A stretch of 64,000 nucleotides of DNA from Bicyclus anynana (GCF_947172395.1 NC_069109.1:4444968-4508967); one strand, 5' to 3'. Positions 11,560 to 24,075 are shown, counted from the stretch's first letter. Translations and numbers: made by a program. The notes: generated by a model from the sequence alone, not told the origin.

Positions 11560-11659
11560 GGCAAATAGAATATTTGTTAAAAAAAAGATTCACGTCTCTA
11601 CCATTACCATTTGTTTACCTTTGCATTTCTCTATATCGTTTTGAAATATTTTCTTTCAA

Positions 11660-11784
11660 ACCGAAGGTAGTGTGGATTTTAATCCACCTCCTAACAAATT
11701 AACCCGCTTCCATCTTAGATTGCATCATCACTTACCATCAGGTGAGATTGTAGTCAAGGGCTAACTTATAAACAATAAAAAAAG
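11660..11784 (+). mobile_element. SINE-1 3' fragment
   Basis: 'cctcctaacaaattaacccg' to the A-rich tail. Confidence 0.7.
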
Positions 11785-11911
11785 GAATTTTCTAATTTTT
11801 ACTTGTAGTGCATACCCTAGCACTAGTCAAAAACCTTACACCATAACATTTAACATAAATTAATAATTTTAACATCATAGTCATTAAGTAAATTTCAATA
11901 ATTATAGTGTA

Positions 11912-13247
11912 CTAGCGGACGCCCGCGACTTCGTCCGCGTAAAAATCGATGTCAACTTTCAACTCCTATTTCACATTCTATTTTGCAAGTTTTATAACTT
12001 ATACCTAATAAATAGTCCACATATCATTTTACTTTGTTGTTGTACAGATTTTGTTTTCGCGACAAAAAGTTTCCTATTATCCTTCTACGTATTATGGTCT
12101 CAAATCGTCTTAAGTATCATTTGAATTCATTCTGTAGTTTCAGCGTGATGGCCGGTCAAAAAAAAGGCAGACAGACAGACAAAAAATAGAAAATAGGCTT
12201 CAATATCGATCTCCTACCTCTAGCCTACTCCTACCCTACCCGTACCCTAACTGTATCCTACCCCTACCCTACCCGTACCCTACCCTACCTGTAATCTTCC
12301 CTTTCCCTACCCCTAGGATAGGGGTAGGCCCTACCCCTACGCTACCCCTAACCTAGGCATACACTCCCCTACCCTGCCCTACCCCACCCTTACACAACCC
12401 CTACCCTACCTGTACCCTACCCTACCCTATACCTTCCCTACCTTACCCCTACCCTTAGCAAAATCGGTCCAGCCCTATGAGCGTGGTGCGATGACAAAGG
12501 AAAATAGAGACTTATATGCTAAAATTACAATTTTTGGATCTACTGGACCGATTTGAAAGATTGTTTTTCCAATAGACAGCTACGTTATTTGCGAGTGTCA
12601 TAGGCTATGTTTGATTCCCATATTCACACAGGAACGGGAACTACGTAATTCAAAGCGCGGGGCGTCATGTAGCGAAATTTTTGCGTCTTTTAGAAATTTT
12701 GTATTATCTCCGAAACTATTTAACTAATTAACATACTATAAAGGGCAAATCTTATCTCCATTATATCCTTGTGATTATTAAATAATTTATTTTGATAAGG
12801 ATTTAAGTTAAGTAGCATAAATAATGACGCAAACCTAAGTATATAAAATTTATAATTTTTAAAACACATAAGGTACTATAACTGCTAATATATAGAAGAT
12901 AGATATATGGTGTCGCGGACTTTTTTGTAGAACTTTTAAAGATACATAAAACCTCCATACATCAATTTCAATTTTACACAATGGTTAAGGCAGCGCATGC
13001 GAATAAGTCTGCTTAAGAGGATTTTCGGTCCGACCTGTATGACAAAAACGGTGTTAACTCGGCGAATATATATCATACTAATATAAAATATAGCCTATAG
13101 CACTCCCCGATAATGTAGCATTCTACTGGTGAAAGAATTTTTGAAATCGGATTAGTAGTTCCGAAGATTACCCCATTTAAAGAATGTGACAAACTTACAA
13201 ACTTATAAACTTTACCTCTTTATAATATTAGTATATATTAGTATAGA
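11912..13247 (-). mobile_element. Large non-autonomous Helitron (about 1.3 kb)
   Basis: CTAGCGG plus hairpin at the left, a ~230-bp CCCTACC-rich minisatellite at 12220-12465, then about 700 bp shared in inverted orientation with 61177-61830, and the 5' end 'attagtatagata' at the right. It has no Rep or helicase frame, so it is non-autonomous. Confidence 0.7.
12220..12465 (-). repeat. CCCTACC minisatellite inside the large Helitron
   Basis: Same unit as 60322-60586 but C-rich on this strand; irregular. Confidence 0.75.
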
Positions 13248-13254
13248 TATAGAT

Positions 13255-13400
13255 TATAGACAATGTAATTTAGTTATAAGATTATATTTAAATTTGCATG
13301 CTATTTTGTAGCAAATTGTATGCCAACATTTATATCAAGATCTGTATTTAACAATTTGCAAATAAAGAATTATGAATATGAATATGAATATGAATATGAA
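13255..13400 (+). mobile_element. LINE 3' UTR with (GAATAT)n tail
   Basis: 'aatttgcaaataaagaatta' followed by five 'tgaata' units is a typical non-LTR tail. No coding part remains. Confidence 0.5.
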
Positions 13401-13756
13401 CATATTAAAGTTAGTTCCAATTAACGTAAATAAATGTTATAGATTTAGTTTATCTGTGAGATAAGTTTTAATAATAAAGCACATAAGAGCCCTTATCATA
13501 GTGAAAAAGTAACATAGCAAATTAATATTAAGCCAAAACTACCACGAATATTTCACCTACCTATTATTTATCCTATCCTATATCCAAACTAATAGGTTCA
13601 TTAGTTAGACTAGATGTCTGTGTGTGTATGTTTATAGCTCTTAAACGGATGGGCCGATTTCAATGCGGTTTTTTCTCATTTCAAAGCCAGTTTCCTTGCG
13701 GCGTTCCTTAGCTATGATTGGTTAATATTGGTACAGCATTGTAAGAGTGTTGAGCA

Positions 13757-14010
13757 GTGATAGCCCAGTGGATATGACCTCTGCCTCCGATTCCGGAGGG
13801 TGTGGGTTCGAATCCGGTCCGGGGCATGCACCTCCAACTTTTCAGTTGTGTGCGTTTTAAGAAATTAAATATCACGTGTCTCAATTGGTGAAGGAAAACA
13901 TCGTGAGCTAACCTGCATACCAGAGAATTATCTTCATTCTCTGCGCCTGTGAAGTCTGCCAATCCGCATTGGGCCAGCGTGGTGGACTATTGGCCTAACC
14001 CCTCTCATTA
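13757..14010 (+). mobile_element. SINE-2 copy, tail lost
   Basis: 'tgatagcccagtggatatga' to 'ggcctaacccctctcatta'. Confidence 0.82.
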
Positions 14011-14095
14011 TGTAAGGCATTTTTTTGAAATCTATGTCTATTTATCTATCTCCTCAGTAGAACCTGCCTTCCTAACCGATAATAGTGTTTACAAA

Positions 14096-14634
14096 TACAG
14101 TGTAAACTCTATATAACGACACTCAAGGGACTGTACATTTTATAGCGTTATAGAGAGTGGTCGTTATATGGAAAGAAGAAAAATGTATGAGTAAAACTTT
14201 TTTTGTCAATAAACAGTGTTTATTTTTTACTAGCTATGTTTACCATTTAAAAGTTTGTGAGGAACTAGTAATATGATAGCGTATTAAGTCTTATTAGTCA
14301 TGGACCAGAACAGTGTACATGTACAATCCCAATTTGTAAACAACAGAATGAATTTCTTAAAAAGTATTTTTTGCATGATGCCGACAGTCGAGTTTATTAC
14401 GGGCTAGGATAATAAAGCGACATAAGAACATATACAGTTGCGCGGTTTTCACTAATTTCGGCTACTTAAAAGATACTTTTTATTAGTTAATTGACGTTAT
14501 AGAGAAAGAGTGTGACGCTATAAAGAGTGTGTCATTGTATGGAAAGCAAGCTAAACCAATCAAAGTCGTGTGAAGTCGACGCTTTAGCGAGTTTGACGTT
14601 AAATCGAGTGACGTTACATGGAACTTACACTGTA
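14096..14634. mobile_element. pogo/Tigger-like MITE
   Basis: Starts 'tacagtgtaaactctatata' and ends 'atggaacttacactgta'. The inverted ends and TA flanks fit the Tc1-pogo superfamily (family knowledge). Inner 'cgttatagagagtggtcgtt' blocks recur near the right end. No transposase frame. Confidence 0.65.
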
Positions 14635-14916
14635 GTCATTATTGACGTTTCAAAAGTGCTTGTAAAGTAAGCCTACATGAAATAACTTCATTTTGAATTT
14701 TGAAATTTTGGAGGCCTTGCAGGGGCCACAATAATTTCAAAATAGAAGCCCGTGTGACAGTGCAATCAATATATATTTACTGAACAAACATTACCTCGAG
14801 CCATTTGAAGTTATTTGCAAACCTATAACCTTGACCCACTGTCTATTACGGAAAGTTAAAACTTTCTGTTCGACCAAATAACAAACTCTTTGCTAACTAT
14901 GGCCCTCATAAAGCTC

Positions 14917-14968
14917 AGTCACACAGCGGGCGATAAACGAGCTATGCTAGGAGTATCTAAGACCATGA
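14917..14968 (+). mobile_element. RTE-like LINE scrap
   Basis: 'cagcgggcgataaacgagct' followed by 'atgctaggagtatct' matches the start of the same C-terminal block as at 1-50, then breaks off. Confidence 0.6.
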
Positions 14969-15009
14969 AAATCGGTTCATCTATAATGATATGATAAATA
15001 GGTAAAGTT

Positions 15010-15235
15010 TGTGGTGTTGTAGGGAAAAGAGCGAGAAATGGACAAAAAGGGTTTCAGAATGGTATCTATGGTAAGAGAATAAAGAATAAAGGAAGGCAGG
15101 TGAAACGTTGGGAGGACGATTTTAAAAAGATCGCCGGTCCCGAATGGATGAGAATGGCGTAGGACAGAGAAAAGTGGAGATCTTTAGGAAAGGCCTGTGT
15201 CGAAGGACAACTTGCTAATGAATGAGAAATTATGT
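15010..15235 (+). mobile_element. Diverged RTE-like LINE 3' fragment
   Basis: Encodes RWEDDFKKIAGPEWM, an internal stop, then DREKWRSLGKACVEGQ, the RW.DD...AG..W.r.A.dR..W pattern of RTE-like C-termini. It belongs to a different subfamily from the copy at 1-331. Confidence 0.6.
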
Positions 15236-15474
15236 GTATACCAGCAGCGAAGAGTCCATACAGGCCGATTCCCGCCGGGTTACCTTTTATTAATATTGTA
15301 TGGATATGTATGGATGTATGAGAAACCGGAGTTAGTATCAAATGGTATGAATTTCATTTTCTTTGGGACGGCTTACTTTCGTCAAAAGTTCATCCTTCGC
15401 CACTGGTGTATACTTAAAAATGTAAATGTAACAAACCAGCAGTAATAAAGTCTTATTTTATTTATTTTATGGGG

Positions 15475-15590
15475 TAATCTCTGGATCTACTGAACCGATT
15501 TTCAAAATTCTTTCAAACATAGAAAGCTACGTTATTTGTGTGTGTCATAGGCTGTATTTTATCTCCGTATTCGTATGCTAATAGTATAAT
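15475..15590 (+). mobile_element. Helitron-C fragment
   Basis: 'tctggatctactgaaccgat' through 'gtgtcataggctgtatttta'. Confidence 0.55.
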
Positions 15591-15672
15591 AAAGCTAAAA
15601 TAAGATCACAAGGCAATGTTATGGTTGTAAAGAGGCAACGTGTATGCACTACAGAGTAGGTAATCTCCGAGC

Positions 15673-16126
15673 ATTGAATACAAAACACGTCGGTCAAGGC
15701 TACACGTATTCCTCATTCCGGGAGCATTACACTATGCACTCTTTGTGTCTAGTGTAGTGATCCAGGATGAAGAGCTGATCAACTAGATTATATTTATTGC
15801 AAATAAGTGTTATCGCCGCGTTGCAACGGTTTGCGGTACGGACGGCTTCAGTGTGCTCGTGGCGTTCGAGCCGTCCACATCTCTTGTTGTGTAATTATTT
15901 ATGGGTTACTTGGGATAGGCAGGACTTGAGTGGAAAGTGGAGTGTTTGTTAACAGTCAAAGGCGCCTTTAACCCTACACACGACGTTCACAAGTGCGTGA
16001 CTTCACTCAAGGGCATACAAAACACGTCGGTCAAGGCTACACGTATTCCTCATTCCGGGAGCATTACACTATGCACTCTTTGTGTCTAGTGTACATCCAG
16101 GATGAAGAGCTGATCAACTATTTCTT
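15673..16126. repeat. 110-bp direct repeats flanking a mobile sequence
   Basis: 15673-15786 and 16012-16126 are almost identical ('aaaacacgtcggtcaaggct' in each). Between them, 15806-16012 matches another repeat copy at 54551-54765. Confidence 0.75.
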
Positions 16127-16212
16127 CCATGCAAATAAGGCAAATGGCAGGACAAATCCAACAAATCAAAAATCATGAAAATCGGATGCTCCATTCTTAC
16201 ATTATACCAATA

Positions 16213-17083
16213 TAGATGACGCCGCGCGGTTTAACCCGCGTGGTTCCCGTTCCCGTAGTAATACGGGGATAATATATAGCCTATAGCCTTCCTCGATAGA
16301 TGGGCTATCTAACAATGAAAGAATTTTTCAAATCGGACCAATATTTCCTGGGATTAGTCCGTTAAAGCAAACAAACTCTTCAGCTTTATAATATTACTAG
16401 GTGACCCCGCGCGGTTTTACCCGCTTAGTTCCTGTTCCCGTTGGAATACGGGGATAATATATAGCCTATAGCCTTCCTCGATAAATGGGCTATCTAACAC
16501 TGAAAGAATTTTTCAAATCGGCCCAGTAGTTCCTGAGATTAGCGCGTTCAACCAAACAAACAAACTCTTCAGCTTTATAATATTAGTATTAAATTATAAA
16601 GAGGTAAATGTAGTATTGAATCTCTGGATCTACTAAACCGATTTTGAAAATTCTTTCACCTATAGAAAGCCACGTCATTCGTGCGTGTCATAGTCTCAAT
16701 TCCATGTCCATTTTCCCACGGGAACGCGCGCTAATCCTACTAATATTATAAACGCGAATGTTTGTATGGATGTTTGTTACTCTTTAACGCCGCTACTACT
16801 GAAGCAATTTGGCTGAAATTTGGAATGGAAGTAGATTTTACTCTGGACACATATGCCACTTTTTATCCCGAAAAAATCCATGGTTTCTCGAGATTTGCGA
16901 AAAAAATGTTTGTTAATCTTTCACGCCTCGACTACTAAACCGAATTAGCTGACATTTGGTATTGAGATATATTATAGCATGGATTAACACATGGGCTACT
17001 TTTTATCCCAGAAAAATCCATGGTTCCCGAGGGATTTGTGAAAAACTGAATTCCACGCGGACGAAGTCGCAGGCGTCCGCTAG
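16213..17083. mobile_element. Cluster of four Helitron pieces
   Basis: Two Helitron-B copies in tandem on the minus strand (16213-16398 and 16399-16589), then a Helitron-C piece on the plus strand (16595-16735), then a complete Helitron-A on the plus strand (16737-17083, 'tcctactaatattataaacg' to 'gcaggcgtccgctagt'). The junctions are end to end. Confidence 0.75.
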
Positions 17084-17309
17084 TATAATTAAGGTCACCG
17101 AAGGACACTTAGATATAGCGAATAAGTAAATTTAGCAACACAGCCGTTGGGCATGCATCGGCAGGTTCGGCAGGCCAATAATTTAGACGGAATGCAATAA
17201 AATCAGAACTAGTTCCAAATGACACAAATGTATAACAAAATGTCTACGTAAAAATGCAACAAGATATATACAGGGTGCTCGGGAGTAGTTTCCATAACTT
17301 CAAGGTATT

Positions 17310-17473
17310 GACGGCCTCCGTGGCGCAGTGGTATGCGCGGTGGATTTACAAGACGGAGGTCCTGGGTTCGATCCCCGGCTGGACAGATTGAGATTTTCTT
17401 AATTTGTCCAGGTCTGGCTGGTGGGAGGCTTCGGCCGTGGCTAGTTACCACCCTACCGGCAAAGACGTACCGT
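17310..17473 (+). mobile_element. SINE-1 5' half
   Basis: 'acggcctccgtggcgcagtg' through the B box to 'ggcaaagacgtaccg', then the 3' half is lost. Confidence 0.82.
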
Positions 17474-17569
17474 ATTATTAAAGAACGCACACAAAATATA
17501 AGACAAAGTTAAGTAATTTAAATACATAAATAATATGCAATAATACACAATAATAATACAAACAGACTA

Positions 17570-17645
17570 TACTTAACTACATACATACAAAGAAATACAT
17601 ACATACATACTTACATACATACATACACACATACATACATGAAAA
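17570..17645 (+). repeat. (CATA)n microsatellite
   Basis: Imperfect 'acatacatacatac' run within AT-rich sequence at 17475-17935, in which I see no gene. Confidence 0.8.
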
Positions 17646-17935
17646 CCTGCAAAACATAAAAACAAGACGGCATCTAAGGGAAGACACAAAAGAAACTAAC
17701 TATAGTTGTCAGGATAAGTTAGCTTAAGTTCCATAATGTATTCTTTTTTAATAAAAAAAAATCTAATATTAAATAGAATGTATTACATTAATTTTAGAAC
17801 GTCAAATACATTAGGAATTTAATGAGCGTAGCGAATTAATTCCATAACTAGCTATGTAAATTATAGCTAACATAACAATTAATTATTATGTACTTTGTTA
17901 ACCTATACCAGGGTTTCTCAAACTGTTGACTCTTG

Positions 17936-18268
17936 TTTTTTTTATTCTTTACAAGTTAGCCCTTGACTACAATCTCACCTGATTGTAAGTGATGATGCAG
18001 TCTAAGATGGAAGCGGGCTAACTTGTTAGGAGGAGGATGAAAATCCACACCCCTTTCGGTTTCTACACGGCATCGTACCGGAACGCTAAATCGCTTGGCG
18101 GTACGTCTTTGCCAGTACCTAGGGTGGTAACTAGCCACGGCCGAAGCCTCCCACCAGCCAGACCTGGACAAATTAAGAAAATCTCAATCTGCCCAGCCGG
18201 GGATCGAACCCAGAACCTCCGTTTTGTAAATCCACCGCGCATACCACTGCGCCACGGAGGCTGTCAAA
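17936..18268 (-). mobile_element. SINE-1 full copy
   Basis: Complete head to poly-A tail on the minus strand. The open frames over it are translations of the SINE. Confidence 0.87.
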
Positions 18269-19150
18269 ACTCTACGAACCCCTGTTAAAATTATGATAAG
18301 TTGGCTTAAGTTCCTTATTTTATTCTTTCCCAATATAAAAAAAATAGACAAGACAAAATAAATCATCATTCATGTATTCAAGAATAGAATCTAGAAGAAG
18401 AAAGAAAACCTAAAAAAAGTAACCTGCACTTACAAAATTATAGTCAGTATTCAACACACATAGAGGAGCCGAACTACATAGGTAATATTTTTTAACTAAA
18501 AAAATAATTACTTTTTATGTTTTCGTACAAAATAATTCAAATAATTCCGATTATCCATGTAACACGCGCCCTTATCTATCCTTGCATTTTAAAATACGTA
18601 AAACTTACGTCATAGGTAAGGGAAACATTTTAAGATCTATTTACAAAAGAAATATTATTTACCCCCCGAAAATATCATTTTTAGAACAGTTCTTTTACGC
18701 TACAGCTTTTATCGCGGGATTTGAGCGCGGCGACCAAATTAATAAATTCCGTAACGAATATAAATCTAACACCCAAGCTGCGCATTAAGTTAACACATTT
18801 CCACGTTATCATATCGACTCAAACTATTAACTTATCATATCGAGATAAAACTTATTAAACCAAAGTTCGATTCCAACTCAACGGAAAGACATTTTTTTTT
18901 TTAATAATTTTTTTCTTAAGAAAAAAAATACTGCATAAATAAAATAAATAAATAATTATAATTGCATAAGTTGATAAAAAATGGTATGTCACCGAGTGCC
19001 ACACGTATTTTTTTTTTAAATTAATTTTCGGTAAATAATATAAATCCAGTGTTATGGGTAATACTCCCTAGCACCCTGTATTTTCCAAGACTTAGTATTA
19101 TATCTATCCATACAATAACCCAATGGTCTATTCACTAATTTGGTATTTAC

Positions 19151-19766
19151 GTTATCAACCCATATACGGCTCACTGCTGAGCTCGAGTCTCCTCTCAGAA
19201 TGAGAGGGGTTAGGCCAATAGTCCACCACGCTGGCCCAATGCGGATTGGCAGACTTCACACACGCAGAGAATTAAGATAATTCTCTGGTATGCAGGTTTC
19301 CTCACGATGTTTTCCTTCACCGTTTGAGACACGTGATATTTAATTTCTTAAAATGCACACAACTGAAAAGTTGGAGGTGCATGCCCCGTACCGGATTCGA
19401 ACCCACACCCTCCGGAATCGGAGGCAGAGGTCATATCCACTGGGCTATCACGACTCGACGACGAATTTGGTATTTATTAACAACCAATTATTCATCAACA
19501 CCATCACTATCAACCCATATTCGGCTCACTGCTGAACTCGAGTCTCCTCTCAGAATGGGAAGGGTTTGGCCAATAGTCCACCACGCCGGCCCAATGCGGA
19601 TTGGCAGACTTCCCTGGTATGCAGGTTTCCTCACGATGTTTTCCTTCACCGTTTGGGACATGTGATATTTAATTTCTTAAAATGCACACAACTGAAAAGT
19701 TGGAGGTGCATGCCCCGGACACCCTCCGGAATCGGAGGCAGAGGTCATATCCACTGGGCTATCACT
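19151..19766 (-). mobile_element. Two SINE-2 copies in tandem
   Basis: 19151-19455 is full length. 19505-19766 is a second copy with deletions around the B box. They are separated by about 50 nt. Confidence 0.83.
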
Positions 19767-20281
19767 TCAAAAACGTATTCACAATCAATCAATCAATCAA
19801 TCAATTTATTTATTTGCAGATACATGCATTATTTAACAGGTGGTCGGTAGATGTAGATGGTAAATGTATCTTGCCAATTTGGCATGCAAATTATTTATTA
19901 AGTATTTAATGATACAAATGACAATTTCACCATTTAAAATTTACATCTTTACAATTAAAATATGTATGAAAATAACAATAATATCAACTTAAATACTCAT
20001 TTACACTGTAGAATGCCTGTTGAGTTAGGTATGTATATAAATTATTTTTAAAGCAATTTATATTCTTTTCTTTCCTAATTTCTTATGGTAACTTAAATAA
20101 AAGGCAATTGGGAATCCACCATAAACAAATTACCAAACACGATGGTTGCCATAACACCGTCCATTACATAAGCGAAAACGATTCAACCGAAAGCGCTTAA
20201 GAAGTTTTTATGTACTGCTATGTTGTAATACATTTGGGTCAAGCCAACCTGTTTGCTTGATGCATCACACTATTGTGAATC

Positions 20282-21021
20282 CCGGTCAAACCGTTTCACC
20301 CGCGTAGTTCCCGTTCCCGTAAGAATACGGGGATAAAATATAGCCTATGTCAATCACAAATAACGTGGCATTCTAGTGGTAAAAGAATTTTCAAAATCGG
20401 CTTAGTACATCCAGAGATTAACCCCTAAAACCTCACAACCCTATTACCTCTTTATCACATTACTAGTCAATGTACAGCGAGTATACCGCTGTAGTTCCCG
20501 TACCCGAGGAAATATGAGGATAAAATCTAGCCTATGACACTCACAAATAACGTATCTTTCTATTAGTAAAAGAATTATCAAAATTGGTGTAGTACATACA
20601 GAGATTAACCCCTAAAACCTCACAAACCTATTACCTCTTTATACGAGTAACAGTCGACGCTTCGCATTTTCACTCGCATAATTCACGTTCCCGTGAGAGT
20701 ACGGCGATAAAATATAGCCCGTGACAATAAACAAATAACGTACCTTTCTATTAGTAAAACGATTACAATCAAAATCGGTTCAGTAGATCCAGAGATTAAC
20801 CCCTAAAACTTTACAAACCCATGAACTTTACTAGTCGACGCTCCGCGGTTTCACACCCGTAGTTCCCGTTCCCGTGGGAATATGAGGATAAAATCTAGGC
20901 TATGGCACTCACGAATAATGTGGCTTTTTATTAGTGAAAGAATTTTTAAAATCGGTTCAATACATCCAGAGATTAACCCCCAAAACACCACAAACTTTAC
21001 CTTTTTATAATATTAGTACAG
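20282..21021 (-). mobile_element. Fourfold tandem array of Helitron-C units
   Basis: Four ~180-bp units starting near 20282, 20463, 20651 and 20831. Each has 'gttcccgt' near its left end, 'gcctatg' in the middle and 'ccagagattaacccc' near its right. Only the last carries 'tataatattagtacaga', the Helitron 5' end. Confidence 0.75.
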
Positions 21022-21431
21022 AACTGGCCCAACACAATAATTGCGCTACTTATTCCGCCGAATTTCATTTCGACCCGAAGGCTATGTTTACTCGCGATTA
21101 AAATAAGAAAAAGACATTAAAAAAAAACTTAAAAGAAAAAAAAAGAGACAACAGGAATTCGATTCCATCGACGCGAGGCGCACGTGCCCGATTGAAGGTA
21201 GCCGCGAATTGATATTTATTACATTGGTTCCGTATAAATTGCTACTTTTTAATCGTATGCGATAACAAAATGTGTGTGTTACCTTTTCACAGTGAAACTG
21301 CCAAATCGATTTAGATAAATAATAATAATAATCAATAATCTTTATTACCATACTTATTACTAGGCATAATTAAATTTTAATTATTGTGCTTAATCTACAA
21401 TACAAAAAAGAAAAAAAAAGTAAACTATACT

Positions 21432-21600
21432 TATATTATAAAGCTGAAGAGTTTGTTTGTTTGTTTGTTTGTTTGATTGAACGCGCTAATCTCAGTGTTA
21501 GATAGCCCATTTATCGAGGAAGGCTATAGGCTATATATTATCCCCATATTTCAACGGGAACGGGAACCACGCGGGTGTAACCGCGCGGCGTCAGCTAGTT
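21432..21600 (+). mobile_element. Helitron-B copy
   Basis: 'attataaagctgaagagttt' to 'gcgcggcgtcagctagtt'. An extra (GTTT)n expansion lies near the 5' end. Confidence 0.78.
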
Positions 21601-22110
21601 ATTATTACTCGCCTACCTAGTAACATGACAACTGACCGCAAACTCAGCTTTATGCTGTGCATAGTGCACAGCGCTGATAATTTTGATACAATGTCAAAAT
21701 ATGCTTTATTACAAGGATCTCGACTTTCGTACCCTGCTGGAGCCTTAATCTGGTACCTTTCAAAGCAACCGCGGTCTAATCTTAGCTACCATACTCAGTT
21801 CACCAATGCTAGCCTACAGTAGCGAAGACTGAAATTTTTTCGTAGCTAACCCGTTCATGTGGCTTTTTAATGTCAATGTCTTCTTTGGCTGAGTATGTTA
21901 AATTATTGACGTCCGTAAAACTTGTGGATTTTAAAAAGGTAATCCGGTGGGAATCTTGTTGTTAGGAACCATCGCCCCTGCTAACCTAGCCTAATATAGA
22001 TAAGTATGGCTTATACTTATACTTAGAGCATAGGCTGTCAAACTTTCTTCCTTCACAACCTATCTATCTAGCAGGCTTGTGGTTCAATTACACCATTTTT
22101 ACACGCTTCA
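21600..22110. other. Unassigned stretch
   Basis: A 65-codon open frame at 21625-21822 has no recognisable domain and no supporting signals; I do not call it a gene. Confidence 0.4.
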
Positions 22111-22116
22111 TATACG

Positions 22117-22460
22117 CTTCACTTGTAACCATGTATGTCAGAAAATCTTTGAATCTTACTTTGATCCACTTCCCGGTCTTCGAATAGGATGAAATTTTGC
22201 ACACGCTTTGAGTACTGATGACAATACATGACTATCTAAGAAACGTCATTACAAATCCGTTATGCCGGCCTCTCCAAGATGGCGGACTGGTTGTTTGAAA
22301 TCCACCCCCATGATATGGATATCAAATGGTTTTACTGTCAGAAATACGAAAAAAATAGTCACGTGACTTAAATCCAATATTCGTAATTTTTAATACGTGC
22401 TAAGGCGTGTTTTTTTTAGTTTTTAAACTATTTAAAGTTTTTTTTAATAAATTTTACATT
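22117..22460 (+). repeat. Unclassified interspersed repeat
   Basis: The reverse complement of this stretch is at 28236-28590, including 'gatatggatatcaaatgg' and 'gcacacgctttgagtactga'. Confidence 0.7.
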
Positions 22461-22763
22461 CTTGCTCAACAAGTTTGATGCTGGTAGCTTCAATAAAGCA
22501 GGAATGCTATTCCATAACATTTGAATTACGTAATCCAAAAATGGTTTTCGTACGCAAACTACGGATCTCCAATACGGGATACCAAAAAACCGGGGCCGCA
22601 TTCTGACATAATGAGCAGTGAGTCACCCGGCCCTTCGCGATGACTTGCCTGTACCGTCAGCAGCGATTTCAATGTAGTGGTTCAAGTGAAAAACGTATTT
22701 TTTGACATTTTCTTCGAGATATTACGAGAAATCCAGCACCACGTCCATCTGCTCTTCAAAACT

Positions 22764-22925
22764 TCCGAAGGTGCTGGAATGGCGACCCCACACTAGAAAG
22801 CGCAGTGTTGGTGGACTGACGACATCAAGAGAGTCCCAGACATTCGCTGGATGCAGGTGGCTCAGTATCGTGATGTTTGGAAGTGCCTACAAAAGGCCTA
22901 TGTCCTATGTCTATGTAAGGCTTTG
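22764..22925 (+). mobile_element. RTE-like LINE 3' fragment
   Basis: Contains 'aaggtgctggaatggcgacc' and the following 'gcgcagtgttggtggactga' block of the RTE tail, with a Gly/Arg block diverged and no intact frame. Confidence 0.65.
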
Positions 22926-23149
22926 TGACAGCCCTTCGCTAAAGACCCTTAAAAGTCAACCTTTAACGGTGTATTGCAAAGGTATGTCACGAACCTAAGT
23001 AGCCAGTGAAAACATCTCAAATTATACAACATGTACAGACAGCATAGGGTAGGGTAGCGGTAGGCGTAGGGTAGGGCAAGGATAGGGATAGGGAAGAAGT
23101 GCACATAAGTCAAAGCGAAGCTTCGGCCAGGTCCGCTAGTATTAGTATA

Positions 23150-23480
23150 GATATGGCTTTTAAGCCGTTTAAAAGTTGTGGGAGGCGAAAGTGGGGAAGA
23201 ATAACCGAATGTCTGCAAATATACTGCGCACTGAAAGAGAATATTGACTTAATCGAGAGTGTTCTTAGCTTCGTTTGATGACAAAATTGGTAGTGGGAAA
23301 GTTAAAACACAGAAGTAGGATTGTTTATATTGAAATAATAATAATCAATTTTCTTTGTTCCGGCTCACCTTTAATGCAACAACATTTAAAATTTTCTGTT
23401 ATGACAGAAAGAATTTCTGGCATAAAAGTCTTTACTCTAGTTAATTTCAAGACCTTAGGGGTTATTTAAAAATTTAATTT
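23150..23480 (+). repeat. Unclassified repeat
   Basis: 'tggggaagaataaccgaatg' and 'caagaccttaggggttattt' match 34290-34470 in order and spacing, apart from an insertion here. Confidence 0.55.
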
Positions 23481-23534
23481 TATATTATCAAAGTAATTAT
23501 TTTTGCAATTTTCTTCTTTTGTTTGCTAAGTCGT

Positions 23535-23806
23535 CGTCATCAACCCATATTCGGGTCACTGCTGAGCTCAAGTCTCCTCTCAGAATGAGAGGGGTAAGGC
23601 CAATAGTCCACCACGCTGGCCCAATGCGGATTGGCAGACTTCACACACGCAGAGAATTAAGATAATTCTCTGGTATGCACACGTGATATTTAATTTCTTA
23701 AAATACACACAACTGAAAAGTTGGAGGTGCATGCCCCGTACCGGATTCGAACCCAAACCCTCCGGAATCGAAGGCAGAGGTCATATCCACTGAGCTATCA
23801 CGGCTT
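23535..23806 (-). mobile_element. SINE-2 copy
   Basis: Minus strand with a ~40-nt internal deletion. It ends about 155 nt before the predicted leader exon. Confidence 0.83.
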
Positions 23807-23965
23807 TGCAAACGGCACGGTTTGCTAATTAATCCTTTTAATATTATCTAAAAAACCAGAGAAATAGAAGCAACGAATGAGTTACAAAATTAAACCACGT
23901 CACGTCACAGCAAATTTAAAAAAAAATAACTTTTCAATAAATATTTTAATGTGAATTTCAGACAA

Positions 23966-24001
23966 ATGACTCAAAGGAATAAAATAATTGTAATAGCATA
24001 G
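23966..24001 (+). promoter_or_regulatory. uORF 1 (11 codons plus stop)
   Basis: ATG at 23966 and TAG at 23999-24001, out of frame with the main start. It sits at the very start of the predicted leader exon. Confidence 0.4.
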
Positions 24002-24040
24002 TCAATATTAAACTTGGACAATAAGAAATACTTAAAAACA

Positions 24041-24049
24041 ATGTGTTAA
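24041..24049 (+). promoter_or_regulatory. uORF 2 (ATG TGT TAA)
   Basis: A minimal two-codon uORF 26 nt before the main ATG. Such minimal frames often allow reinitiation (general knowledge); any effect here is inference. Confidence 0.35.
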
Positions 24050-24075
24050 GTGTTAAGTGATCTAAAAAACACAAA

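Larger units (their letters stand above)
23962..24075 (+). other. 5' UTR part of the first coding exon
   Basis: An acceptor GAATTTCAG ends at 23961, followed by 114 nt of AT-rich leader before the ATG. An in-frame TGA at 24058 excludes an upstream start. Contains two short uORFs. Confidence 0.45.

Noticed and set aside
17209..18369. Several open frames with similar proteins (e.g. GDRTQDLRLVNPPRIPLRHG)
   Set aside because: All are translations of SINE-1 heads and recur wherever the SINE does.
18582..18788. 68-codon open frame
   Set aside because: No recognisable domain, no splice or promoter signals, AT-rich surroundings.
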